64,000 nucleotides of DNA from an uncultured Dehalococcoidia bacterium (GTDB taxonomy: Bacteria > Chloroflexota > Dehalococcoidia > Lucifugimonadales > GCA-2712585), in the NCBI GenBank assembly GCA_951812825.1, contig OX638324.1, forward strand, positions 1,797,141 through 1,861,140, read 5' to 3'. Shown one piece after another: positions 1-7,786 of the stretch. Both the position numbers and the translations under genes were made by a program. Under the pieces are notes generated by a model, which saw nothing but the letters and a program-made list of their open reading frames with translations, did no database searches and was not told the origin of the DNA. Numbering within the stretch: position 1 is the stretch's first letter; every line of letters begins with the position of its first letter.

Positions 1-117
1 ATAGGCGTCGAGCAGGTTGTAAGTGTGCTGCAACCGTACCGGACGCATCGGATGGTCCTGCCTCAGCACGTGCTGGCTCAGCGAAGGATGATAAACAAAA
101 GCCGCTGACTCACTCAC
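1..117 (-). CDS. AcuC-like histone deacetylase family protein, N-terminal part (runs off the window)
   Basis: Only the first 39 codons are in the window. The gene reads leftward from a GTG at 117-115, preceded by a strong AGGAGG ribosome site with 6 bases between. The peptide contains YHPSLSQHVL, a DHPMRP segment and the run RLQHTYNLLDAY. This is the pattern at the N terminus of acetoin-utilisation AcuC and class I/II histone-deacetylase-like enzymes, which are zinc amidohydrolases removing acyl groups from lysines or polyamines. The catalytic His/Asp residues lie outside the window, so activity cannot be judged. It is divergent from the TetR gene and shares a 136-base control region with it. 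Confidence 0.6.
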   Translation of the reverse strand, partial: MSESAAFVYHPSLSQHVLRQDHPMRPVRLQHTYNLLDAY

Positions 118-151
118 TTGCTGCCTCCTGACACAGAATTGGCTTCCTGCG

Positions 152-180
152 ATACTATCCCAGCGTCTCCAAACAGGCAA
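152..180 (-). promoter_or_regulatory. Predicted promoter of the AcuC-like gene
   Basis: On the minus strand, TTGCCT (180-175) and TAGTAT (157-152) are separated by 17 bases and end about 35 bases upstream of the GTG start. The -35 matches consensus only in part. It is called by eye. Confidence 0.4.
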
Positions 181-185
181 ACACG

Positions 186-214
186 TTGACACAATCCCTC
201 CTCTCCCCTAAAAT
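186..214 (+). promoter_or_regulatory. Predicted strong promoter of the TetR-mqn operon
   Basis: TTGACA (186-191) and TAAAAT (209-214) are separated by exactly 17 bases, close to sigma-70 consensus. Transcription would start near 221, inside the palindrome at 215-232, so a repressor bound there would block initiation. Confidence 0.7.
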
Positions 215-232
215 ACCGACCAGTCGGTCGGT
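215..232. promoter_or_regulatory. TetR-type operator palindrome
   Basis: A perfect inverted repeat ACCGACC-AGTC-GGTCGGT abuts the -10 box of the TetR-gene promoter and covers the predicted transcription start. Palindromes of this GACCGAC..GTCGGTC kind are common TetR-family operators. Autorepression of the TetR gene and the downstream mqn genes is the natural inference. Confidence 0.7.
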
Positions 233-253
233 TAGCGAAAGGAACGCCGAAAC

Positions 254-865
254 GTGCCTCCCAAACCCAAAACCAGAGACCGTATCATGGAAGCCGCCGA
301 GGCCGTCTTCGCCGAAAAGGGCTACCACGATGCCGCCATGGACGAAATTGTCCGTCGCACCAGCGTCTCTAAGGGCGGACTCTACTTCCACTTCCCCAGC
401 AAGGAACGCCTCTTCTTTGCCGTCATGGACCACCTGGGTCGACGACTCGTCCGCCGCATTGAAGAAAGAATAGCCCGGCAGGAACGGGCCATCGACCGGC
501 TGGAAGTAGCCTTGACCACTGCCCTCGAGCTATTGGGCAGGCGTCGTCGGCTGGCCAAACTCCTTCTGGTCCAGGGATACAGCATGGGCAACGCCTTTGA
601 GCAGAAGCGAACGGAGATATACTCCGGTTTCGCATCCCTCATTGAAGAGAATCTGGACAGGGCCGTTGCCGAAAACTCCATCCGGCCCGTCAATACCCGG
701 ATCGCTTCATATCTTTGGGTTGGAGCCATCAACGAAGTCCTCATTCGCTGGCTCTACACCGGCAGCCCCGACCCCGTCCGTGAGGCCCTGCCGGAACTGA
801 AGAAGATACTCCTCGAATCGCAACGCGTCCCACAGGACTCTCTAGTTGGAGGTGAACAATCATGA
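254..865 (+). CDS. TetR/AcrR family transcriptional regulator
   Basis: 203 residues from a GTG start with an AAAGGA site upstream. The N-terminal TetR DNA-binding domain covers about residues 8-55 (TRDRIMEAAEAVFAEKGYHD, then the recognition-helix region SVSKGGLYFHFPSKE). The rest is a helical ligand/dimer domain whose inducer cannot be read from sequence. The stop codon overlaps the mqnE start (ATGA at 862-865), so the regulator and the menaquinone genes are translationally coupled and probably one transcript. A near-consensus promoter and an 18-base operator lie directly upstream. The inferred role is control of its own operon and possibly of the divergent AcuC-like gene. Confidence 0.9.
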   Translation: MPPKPKTRDRIMEAAEAVFAEKGYHDAAMDEIVRRTSVSKGGLYFHFPSKERLFFAVMDHLGRRLVRRIEERIARQERAIDRLEVALTTALELLGRRRRLAKLLLVQGYSMGNAFEQKRTEIYSGFASLIEENLDRAVAENSIRPVNTRIASYLWVGAINEVLIRWLYTGSPDPVREALPELKKILLESQRVPQDSLVGGEQS

Positions 866-1968
866 GTTACTCAGAGGTCTACCAGGGCATCGGCTTCCGC
901 GATAGGTCCCTCATTCCCCTTTGGGAGAAGGTCCAGGCTGGCGAGCGTCTCTCTTTCGAGGACGGCCTTCGCATCTTTCAGACCGAAGACTTCGCCGCCG
1001 TAGGCCGCATGGCCGACTACGTGAAGACTAAGATGTGGGGCGACCGCGCCTACTTCGTCCTCAACCGCCACATCAACCCCACCAACGTCTGCGTCCTCTC
1101 TTGCAGCTTCTGCGACTTCGCCAAAAAGAAGGGCGATGATGGCGCCTACGAGATGTCCATGCAGCAGATCCTGGGCCTCCTCGACGACGAAATCCGCGAG
1201 GCCCACATGGTCGGCGGCCATCACCCCGACTGGTCCTTCGAGCACTACGAAAACATCGTCAAGACCATGCATGAGCGGTACCCCAACTGCCAGATCAAGG
1301 CCTTCACCGCCTCGGAAATCGACTACTTCTGGCGCCGCTGGAAGATTCCCCCGGAGGAGGCCCTCACCCGTTTGAAAGCCGCCGGTCTCCAGTCCATGCC
1401 CGGCGGCGGCGCGGAAGTCTTCTCCAGCCGCATGCACAAGATGCTCTATCCCGGCAAGGCCACCCCCCAGCGCTGGCTGGAGATTCATCGCATCGCCCAC
1501 GGCCTCGGCATCCCCTCCAACGCCACCCTCCTCTACGGCCACGTCGAAACCCTTGAAGAGCGCGTGCACCACCTGGAATTGCTCCGCGAGCTTCAGGACG
1601 ATACCGGCGGCTTCCTCGCCTTCATCCCCATCGAGTACCAGACCGGCGACACCCAGCTTGTGGCCCGCCAGGCCTCCCCCTTCGACGACCTCAAGACCAT
1701 CGCCGCCGCCCGGCTGATGTTGGACAACTTCCCTCACATCAAGGCCTACTGGATTACTATCTACGAGGCAACCGCCTCCATCGCCCTCAACTTTGGGGCC
1801 GACGACACCGACGGCACCATCGGCCGGGAGCGCATCTCCCACGCCGCAAAGGCCAAGAGCCCCATCGGCCTCACCCGTGACCGCATGATCAACCTCATCT
1901 CCGACGCCGGCAAGGTCCCCGTGGAACGCGACGCCCTCTACAACGTGATTCACGTCTATGACAACTAG
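862..1968 (+). CDS. mqnE: Aminofutalosine synthase MqnE (radical SAM)
   Basis: 368 residues. MqnE joins the enolpyruvyl benzoate made by MqnA to S-adenosylmethionine, giving aminodeoxyfutalosine in the futalosine route to menaquinone. The radical-SAM cluster ligands are the CxxxCxxC cysteines at residues 77, 81 and 84. Further family signatures are GGHHPDWSFEHYE, IKAFTASEI and MPGGGAEVF, and the TLLYGHVET segment. The paralogue MqnC (2813-3925) differs by having an MQGG segment and a TMMYGH segment instead. The start overlaps the TetR stop and the end overlaps mqnA by 11 bases, supporting one operon. Length is normal. Confidence 0.93.
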   Translation: MSYSEVYQGIGFRDRSLIPLWEKVQAGERLSFEDGLRIFQTEDFAAVGRMADYVKTKMWGDRAYFVLNRHINPTNVCVLSCSFCDFAKKKGDDGAYEMSMQQILGLLDDEIREAHMVGGHHPDWSFEHYENIVKTMHERYPNCQIKAFTASEIDYFWRRWKIPPEEALTRLKAAGLQSMPGGGAEVFSSRMHKMLYPGKATPQRWLEIHRIAHGLGIPSNATLLYGHVETLEERVHHLELLRELQDDTGGFLAFIPIEYQTGDTQLVARQASPFDDLKTIAAARLMLDNFPHIKAYWITIYEATASIALNFGADDTDGTIGRERISHAAKAKSPIGLTRDRMINLISDAGKVPVERDALYNVIHVYDN

Positions 1969-2764
1969 AATCGGCCGCATCCCCTACCTGAACTCGGAGG
2001 TCTTCTACTACGGCATGGCCGGAGAACCGGGCATTGGGATGGCGCCCCTCGTCCCACGCGCCCTATCCAACGCCGCCTCCGATGGTGGGCTGGATGCCGG
2101 CCCGGTGCCCCTGGTCACCTGCTTCGAGCTGGAAGATGCCTTCAAGCCCTTGGGAGATTTCTGCATCTCCACCGTTGAAAAGGCCCGAAGCATCCTCCTC
2201 TTCTCCAAGCGACCCATAGATGAATTGACCGGCGCAGTCGTCGGAGTCACCGGCGAGACCTCTACCTCTGTCCGCCTCATGAAGACGCTCCTTACCATGC
2301 GCTTTCGCGTCACTCCCGGCAGCTACGTAGACCTCAACGATGGCCCCAATGACGCCTTTCTGCTCATCGGCGACGAGGCGCTGAGGCATCGCCGAGGTGT
2401 CTCCGGCTACCCTTACCTTTACGACCTCGGAGAAGAATGGTATGAGTGGACGGGCTTGCCCTTCGTCTTCGCCCGTTGGGTCGTCCGCCGCGACGTGGAC
2501 GACGATAAAGTCCGTTGGTTGGAGTCTCTCCTCTCCCGCTCCATCGAAAACGGACTCGCCGACGTGGAAAAAATCGCCGCATCCCGCCAGGACCTCAACA
2601 TGACCTTCGGGGAAGTAATCGAATACGTCCGCAGCTTCCACTACCACCTCGGCGACGACGAATTAAAGTCCATCCAGAGATTCCGTACCCTCCTATCGCA
2701 GCTGCCCCCCGATCCACCCGATTCGGGCCAAACAGCCAGCGCCGGGCGTCTGGTCGGAATATGA
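1958..2764 (+). CDS. mqnA: Chorismate dehydratase MqnA
   Basis: 268 residues. MqnA dehydrates chorismate to 3-enolpyruvyl benzoate, the first committed step of the futalosine menaquinone route. The N terminus carries RIGRIPYLNSEVFYYG, the usual start of this periplasmic-binding-protein-like fold. GVTGETSTSVRLMKTLL and the segment LPFVFARWVVRRD are further family landmarks. The start lies inside the last 11 bases of mqnE. It sits between the two radical-SAM genes of the same route. Confidence 0.92.
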   Translation: MTTRIGRIPYLNSEVFYYGMAGEPGIGMAPLVPRALSNAASDGGLDAGPVPLVTCFELEDAFKPLGDFCISTVEKARSILLFSKRPIDELTGAVVGVTGETSTSVRLMKTLLTMRFRVTPGSYVDLNDGPNDAFLLIGDEALRHRRGVSGYPYLYDLGEEWYEWTGLPFVFARWVVRRDVDDDKVRWLESLLSRSIENGLADVEKIAASRQDLNMTFGEVIEYVRSFHYHLGDDELKSIQRFRTLLSQLPPDPPDSGQTASAGRLVGI

Positions 2765-2812
2765 ACAACCTTAAAGCCGGAGCATCAAGCTTCGACGCCA
2801 GGAGTCTATCAA

Positions 2813-3925
2813 ATGCTTAACGATATTCGAGAAAAAGTAGCCGCCGGTGAGCGCATCACCCGCGACGAAGGCCTCTTCCTTCTCCGCGACGCCAACCTCC
2901 TGGACCTGGCCCCCCTGGCCCAGGAAGTTCGCTACCGCCTCAACCCGCAGCCCACCGTGACCTTCGTCGTCGACACCAACCTCAACTACACCAACGTCTG
3001 CGACGCCTATTGCACCTTCTGCGCCTTCTACCGCACTGATCGTGACGACGATGCCTATACCTATTCCGTAGATGAAGTAATGGACATGATAGGCCTCGCC
3101 GCCGAAAAGGGCGTCACCACTGTGCTCATGCAGGGCGGCCTCAACCCCAAGCTCCCCCTCAACTACTATACGGCCCTCCTGCGCGAATGCCGTAGCCGCT
3201 ATCCCCAGGTTCATCCCCACTTCTTCTCCGCGCCGGAAGTCATGAAGATGAGCCAGGTCTCCGGCCTCTCCGTCCACGACGTCCTGGTAGAACTCAAAGA
3301 GGCCGGCCTGGAGAGCATCCCCGGCGGCGGCTCGGAAATCCTCTCCAACACCGTCAAATACAAAATAAGCCGCCTCTTCCCCAAGGGCGCCGTCGACCAG
3401 TGGACCCAGGTGCACCTGGAGGCTCACCGTGTCGGACTTCGCACCACCGCCACCATGATGTACGGCCATCTGGAGCATGACGAAGACATCATCGAGCACC
3501 TCGAACACGTTCGCGCCATCCAGGACGAGACCGGCGGATTCACCGCCTTCATCCCCTGGAGCTTCAAGAAGGCCAACACGGCCCTCGATAAGCGCATAGG
3601 CGCCGAAGCCGGGCCCAACCGCTATCTACGCATCATCGCCCTGTCCCGCCTCTACCTCGACAACGTCCGGCACATCCAGGCCTCCTGGTTCTCCGAAGGC
3701 AAGAAGACCGGCCAGGTCGCCCTCCACTTCGGCGGCGATGACTTCGGCGGCACCCTCTTCGACGAAAACGTCATGCAGGAGGCAGGCTTCTACAACCGCA
3801 CCACCGTAGATGAGGTCAAGACCCTCATCAGCGAGGCAGGCTTCGTCCCCGCCCAGCGCACAACTATGTACGATGTGGTCGCCCGCTTCGACGAGTCCGT
3901 CCCTCAGCCCGCCCCGGCTTCCTGA
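2813..3925 (+). CDS. mqnC: Cyclic dehypoxanthine futalosine synthase MqnC (radical SAM)
   Basis: 370 residues. MqnC cyclises dehypoxanthine futalosine to its spiro form in menaquinone synthesis. The radical-SAM cysteines are at 63, 67 and 70 (CDAYCTFC). MQGGLNPKLPLNYYTALL, ESIPGGGSEIL, TTATMMYGHLEHDE and TAFIPWSFKK separate it from MqnE. AGGAG lies 9 bases before the ATG. The 48-base gap after mqnA contains only this site and no promoter I can see. Confidence 0.93.
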   Translation: MLNDIREKVAAGERITRDEGLFLLRDANLLDLAPLAQEVRYRLNPQPTVTFVVDTNLNYTNVCDAYCTFCAFYRTDRDDDAYTYSVDEVMDMIGLAAEKGVTTVLMQGGLNPKLPLNYYTALLRECRSRYPQVHPHFFSAPEVMKMSQVSGLSVHDVLVELKEAGLESIPGGGSEILSNTVKYKISRLFPKGAVDQWTQVHLEAHRVGLRTTATMMYGHLEHDEDIIEHLEHVRAIQDETGGFTAFIPWSFKKANTALDKRIGAEAGPNRYLRIIALSRLYLDNVRHIQASWFSEGKKTGQVALHFGGDDFGGTLFDENVMQEAGFYNRTTVDEVKTLISEAGFVPAQRTTMYDVVARFDESVPQPAPAS

Positions 3926-3963
3926 AACCCATCCCATCGCAACGCCGTTAAGGAGTACCGTCT

Positions 3964-4803
3964 ATGAAAATCCTTCGAGTCGGTCACAGCCCAGATGCTG
4001 ACGACGCCTTCATGTTCTATCCCCTGGCCAAGGAGATAGTCACCCTCGAAGGCTACCGCATTGAGCACGTCCTGGAGGAAATCCAGGCGCTCAATGTGCG
4101 TGCCAGGCGGGGGGATCTGGAGGTCACGGCCATCTCCGCCGCCGTCTATCCGGAGGTGGCGCAGCACTACCGGATCATGCCCTGCGGCTCCTCCGTGGGA
4201 AGAAACTACGGCCCCGCCCTCGTCTCCAAGACTCCTATGGATGCGGGTGAACTTGCAGGCAAGAAAATCGCACTCCCCGGTCGCCACACCACCGCCTACA
4301 TGCTCCTTCAGATATATATGGAATCACCCTTCACACCCGTCTTCCTCAACTTCGACGCCGTCACGGAAGCCGTCGAAAGCGGCGAGGTCGACGCTGGAGT
4401 CCTCATCCACGAGGGTCAAATACGCTCGAAGGAATTGGGGCTTCACCGGGTGCTGGACCTGGGAGAATGGTGGTTTGAAAAGACCGGCCTCCCCATCCCC
4501 CTCGGCCTCGACATGGTTCACCGCCGCTTGGGCGAAGACCTGGGCTGGAAGGTCGCCAAAGCCCTCCAGGACGCCATCATCTACACCCGCGCCCACGAGG
4601 ACGACGCCCTCGACTACGCCCTCCAATACGGACGCGGCATCGACCGGGAAACCGGACGGCGGTTCGTGAAAATGTACGTCAACGAGGACACCGTTGACTT
4701 TGGGGAAGAGGGGCGAAAGGCCCTGGAAACCCTGTACCGGCTGGCTGCTGAGAAAGGCATCATCGACGCTGCTCCGTCCCTGGACATCATCGACCTCTCC
4801 TGA
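3964..4803 (+). CDS. mqnD: 1,4-dihydroxy-6-naphthoate synthase MqnD
   Basis: 279 residues. MqnD releases 1,4-dihydroxy-6-naphthoate from cyclic dehypoxanthine futalosine. The N terminus VGHSPDADDAFMFYPLA is the MqnD signature, in the GHSPDADD variant rather than the common SPCPNDTF. An AAGGAG site lies 8 bases before the ATG. It ends the mqn operon. A gene for the intermediate step (MqnB, MTA/SAH nucleosidase or deaminase) is not in the window, nor are the later prenylation genes. It converges on the methyltransferase gene with a 15-base gap. Confidence 0.92.
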   Translation: MKILRVGHSPDADDAFMFYPLAKEIVTLEGYRIEHVLEEIQALNVRARRGDLEVTAISAAVYPEVAQHYRIMPCGSSVGRNYGPALVSKTPMDAGELAGKKIALPGRHTTAYMLLQIYMESPFTPVFLNFDAVTEAVESGEVDAGVLIHEGQIRSKELGLHRVLDLGEWWFEKTGLPIPLGLDMVHRRLGEDLGWKVAKALQDAIIYTRAHEDDALDYALQYGRGIDRETGRRFVKMYVNEDTVDFGEEGRKALETLYRLAAEKGIIDAAPSLDIIDLS

Positions 4804-4818
4804 CGCGCTGGTTGCCCC

Positions 4819-5565
4819 TCAAACACCTTGGTCGCCCCGCAGGGTCGCCACCAGCAGGTAGCCTTCCCCTCCGTCGTCGTAGACTGGATACGGCCTCGTC
4901 TCCACCTCGAAGCCCGCTTTTGCCAGCAGGTCTTGCCATGTAGCCAGCGGAAATATGCCCGTTACGTGCCGGTCCACCTCCACCTCCAACTGATCGTCCT
5001 TCTTGATGAAATAAACAAACACCGTCTCCACCGTTGAGTCCGCCGGGTCCACGTCCGTGGAGTACTGGATGTAGGTGAACTCCATGTCATCCTTTATGCG
5101 GGTTCGATACTCCACCGTGGTGCCGCTGAAGGTCTCCAAGAACCAGTCCGGCACCGTAACAAGGATACCGCCGGGGTTCAGGTGAGCACGGGCCGTGGCA
5201 AAGGTGGCGGAGAGGTCTTCCTCCGTGAGTAAGTAGGATATGGCATCGTGAATTAGCACGGCCTGAAACTTTCGGCCCAACCGCACCGAGCGCATGTCCC
5301 CCAGATGATGCTCCACGTCCGGGTTCAGCGCCTTGGAGTGGGCTAGCATCTGTGGCGATATGTCCACCGCCGTCGCCTGTACGTCGCCCGTAAGATGAGA
5401 AAGCAGGTGGCCGCCGCCAACTCCCAGCTCCAACACCTTGTGCCTGCCGGCTCCCAGCTTCCCCCGAAGTGCCTGACGCCAGAAAGACGCTTCTTCAGTG
5501 TACTCTTCCGGTGGGTCAAGCAACGGCCACAGATGAGCCAGATCCTTGTAAAGCCGATTCTCCAT
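4819..5565 (-). CDS. Class I SAM-dependent methyltransferase
   Basis: 248 residues from the ATG at 5565 (MENRLYKDLAHLWPLL). An upstream in-frame ATG at 5628 would add 21 residues unlike the family. The Rossmann methyltransferase core is visible: motif I VLELGVGGGHLLSHL, the acidic strand end ATAVDISPQML, and the HHLGDMRSVRL segment. The LNPGGILVTVPDWFLE region follows. The substrate is unknown; the C-terminal half is rich in acidic residues. No good ribosome site precedes the start. It stands alone, convergent with mqnD. Confidence 0.8.
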   Translation of the reverse strand: MENRLYKDLAHLWPLLDPPEEYTEEASFWRQALRGKLGAGRHKVLELGVGGGHLLSHLTGDVQATAVDISPQMLAHSKALNPDVEHHLGDMRSVRLGRKFQAVLIHDAISYLLTEEDLSATFATARAHLNPGGILVTVPDWFLETFSGTTVEYRTRIKDDMEFTYIQYSTDVDPADSTVETVFVYFIKKDDQLEVEVDRHVTGIFPLATWQDLLAKAGFEVETRPYPVYDDGGEGYLLVATLRGDQGV

Positions 5566-5621
5566 AGCGACAGGGATTATATCACCGCCCTGACTCCAAG
5601 CTCCCGCAGACCTCCCCATTG

Positions 5622-5650
5622 CCGTCATTCCGGCCCCGAGCCGGAATCCA
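5622..5650. repeat. Palindromic intergenic repeat (GTCATTCCGG type)
   Basis: GTCATTCCGG and CCGGAATCC arms around a GCCCCGAG-type centre. The same element recurs near 35612-35641, 39947-39972 and 61001-61029. Confidence 0.6.
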
Positions 5651-5674
5651 TCTTCTTCCCCTCCCCACTACCCA

Positions 5675-5718
5675 TATGTCATTCTGAACGCAGCTAAACG
5701 GAGTGAAGAATCTCGCCG
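5675..5718. repeat. Dispersed repeat (TGTCATTCTGA..GAAGAATCTC type)
   Basis: A diverged copy (TGTCATTCTGAACGCAG, then GTGAAGAATCTCGCC) of an element also found near 9108, 10945 and, inverted, 47547. Confidence 0.6.
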
Positions 5719-5854
5719 CAGGTTAACGTCCAATCCCCCGTGCACTCGCGAAGGCGAGGAATGTGGGTAATTTGGGTGGAGCGGGTGTCTCACTTAGCAG
5801 TTACCCAAGCCCCTCCCCTCCTCCCCTTGTGCTACCATTCCCACAAGGGTCGCC

Positions 5855-6721
5855 GTGGCAAAGATAACCGACGCATACCAATCAAAGGGACGTAGACCCT
5901 TAGTAATCTGCGACTTCTCCCCTCCCCGCGGCGCATCCCTCGACTTCCTGGAAGACGCTCGCAGGTTGGACGCCGACTTCATTTCGGGTAACTACAATCC
6001 CGGCCGAGTCCCTCGCTCCGACTCCGCCATGACCGCCCACGCAATCCGCCAGCACACCGGACGAGAGGTGCTCTTCACCCTCGCCGTGCGGGACATGAAT
6101 CCCCTCGCCCTTCAAAGCCACCTATTGGGCGCCGCAACTCTCGGATTGGAGAATGTGTTAGTTCTCGGCGGTGACCCCTTCCCCGCCACCCACCGCCCTG
6201 GGGCCGGCGCCGTCGGCGCCATGCGCCCCACGGAATTAATGCAGATAGTTCGGGGTATGAACAAGGGCCTTGACCGTCGTGGTCGTCCCTTGGAAGGTGC
6301 CACTGACCTTTGCATAGGAGGCGCCATAGACCTCAGTGGAAGTATTGAGGCCGCAGCGCGTCTCACCCACTCCAAGGTGCAAGCCGGCGCCCATTTCTTC
6401 GTCACCCAGCCCGTCTTCGACCCCCAGCGCGTGAAGGCGTTTCGTACGGCCTACGAAGACTCTGTCGGCGGACCCCTCAAGGCCCCTGTCTTCTACGGAC
6501 TGCAGGTCCCTCGGCCTGGCCAAGTCGCCTTCTCACCCGTTCCTCCCCCATACCAACGACAGATGGAAAGTGGACGTTCCGGCGAAGACATAGCCGTGGA
6601 GGTTTGGGAGGGTCTCCGAAAGAAAGGAGTTGACTCCCTTTACCTGGTGCCTCCCATAGGTCCTCGGGGAACCAGAGACTACGATGCTGCCGCACGTGTT
6701 CTGCGGCGTGTCCGTGCCTGA
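5855..6721 (+). CDS. Methylenetetrahydrofolate reductase family protein (MetF-like)
   Basis: 288 residues from a GTG start. MetF-type enzymes are FAD TIM barrels reducing 5,10-methylene- to 5-methyl-tetrahydrofolate. Supporting segments are an N-terminal VICDFSPPRG, LGLENVLVLGGDPFP (the usual N-[VIL]-L-x-L-x-GD turn), and GAHFFVTQPVFDP. The last corresponds to the conserved A-x-F-x-[IV]TQ-x-x[FY] motif. Length matches short MetF forms without a regulatory domain. Sequences around the usual flavin contacts look diverged, so the exact folate substrate is uncertain. A TACCAT -10-like hexamer at 5833 lies only 16 bases before the start codon. Confidence 0.8.
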   Translation: MAKITDAYQSKGRRPLVICDFSPPRGASLDFLEDARRLDADFISGNYNPGRVPRSDSAMTAHAIRQHTGREVLFTLAVRDMNPLALQSHLLGAATLGLENVLVLGGDPFPATHRPGAGAVGAMRPTELMQIVRGMNKGLDRRGRPLEGATDLCIGGAIDLSGSIEAAARLTHSKVQAGAHFFVTQPVFDPQRVKAFRTAYEDSVGGPLKAPVFYGLQVPRPGQVAFSPVPPPYQRQMESGRSGEDIAVEVWEGLRKKGVDSLYLVPPIGPRGTRDYDAAARVLRRVRA

Positions 6722-6750
6722 CAATCCAGCTCCTCACTGACACTTTCTCA

Positions 6751-6780
6751 TTGCTACCCATTTCCCTTCTGTGCTACCAT
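6751..6780 (+). promoter_or_regulatory. Predicted promoter of ribF-tyrS
   Basis: TTGCTA (6751-6756), 18 bases, TACCAT (6775-6780). The TACCAT hexamer recurs as a putative -10 before several genes in this window. Confidence 0.35.
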
Positions 6781-6850
6781 CGATATCCGTTGCCCATCCG
6801 CTATCCTCGTATGAGTTTCGCAAACAAAACAAGCACTGGAATAGACCCAC

Positions 6851-7786
6851 GTGTCCGTTGACCATCAGCTAAAGGGCGTCTGCCCCTCAAAAGGCACGGC
6901 AGTGACTATTGGCACCTTCGATGGAGTCCATCGGGGCCATCAATACCTGTTCCGAAGCCTCAAGAAGACCGCCGACTCCGAGGACCTTCTCACCTGCGCC
7001 ATTGTCTTCCGCAACCAGCCTCGCTCCGTCCTTGTCCGCGGGGCGCAGGTGGAATACATCACCCTCTGGGAGGAGCGTAAGGCCCTCATCAAAGCCCAGG
7101 GTGTTGACCACCTCGTAGCCCTCGATTTCACCCGGAAGTTGGCATCCATCAGGGCGCGAGAATTCGTCGAGATGCTGGTTGTAGACCTGAAAATGAAAGT
7201 GATGGTGGTAGGCCCGGACTTCGCCCTCGGCCATCGCAGGGAAGGCGACATTCCCGCTCTACGCGCCATGGGTTGTGAGCTGGGCTTCAGTGTGCAGGTG
7301 TTGGAACCCAGGGCCGTGGACGGCCAGCCTATCCGAAGCCGCGTCCTGCGCAAGATGATCAGCGACGGTCAGGTTGTCGATGCCGCCCAAATGCTGGGCC
7401 GCTCCTTCTCCCTTAGGGGTGTGGTAGTCGAGGGTGACCGCCGAGGCCGTGACCTTGGCTTCCCCACCGCCAATCTCGCCCTCGGTGAAAGCATTCTTGC
7501 CCCAAAGCACGGCATCTACGCCACCTGGGCCACCTTCAGGGGCGAAAAAAGACCCTCCGCCACCAGCATCGGCGTCCGCCCCACCTTTGGCGGCGGCCCC
7601 CGCTTCGTTGAAGTCTACGTTATGGACTTCAACGGCGACCTCTATGGAGAGACCATTGACATCGAGTTCGTGCGGCTTCTCCGCGACGAGCAGTATTTCG
7701 AATCCGTAGATGCACTGGTCCGCCAGATGGATATGGACGTGGAACAGGCACGAGCCGTCCTCTCCCATAAGGTGGTGGGCCAATGA
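6851..7786 (+). CDS. ribF: Bifunctional riboflavin kinase / FAD synthetase RibF
   Basis: 311 residues from a GTG start. RibF phosphorylates riboflavin to FMN and adenylylates FMN to FAD. The N-terminal nucleotidyltransferase domain has TIGTFDGVHRGHQYL (about residues 18-32). The C-terminal flavokinase domain has RGRDLGFPTANLAL and ATSIGVRPTFGG. Length is typical. The stop overlaps the tyrS start (ATGA at 7783-7786), so the two are coupled. Confidence 0.95.
   Translation: MSVDHQLKGVCPSKGTAVTIGTFDGVHRGHQYLFRSLKKTADSEDLLTCAIVFRNQPRSVLVRGAQVEYITLWEERKALIKAQGVDHLVALDFTRKLASIRAREFVEMLVVDLKMKVMVVGPDFALGHRREGDIPALRAMGCELGFSVQVLEPRAVDGQPIRSRVLRKMISDGQVVDAAQMLGRSFSLRGVVVEGDRRGRDLGFPTANLALGESILAPKHGIYATWATFRGEKRPSATSIGVRPTFGGGPRFVEVYVMDFNGDLYGETIDIEFVRLLRDEQYFESVDALVRQMDMDVEQARAVLSHKVVGQ

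Noticed and set aside
871-1980. A 369-codon ORF antisense to mqnE, and similar long antisense ORFs at 27243-28364 (minus), 36598-37662, 40139-41197 and 45038-46093
   Set aside because: They mirror well-supported genes in high-GC DNA, have Gly/Val/Asp-rich composition, and lack ribosome sites and domains.
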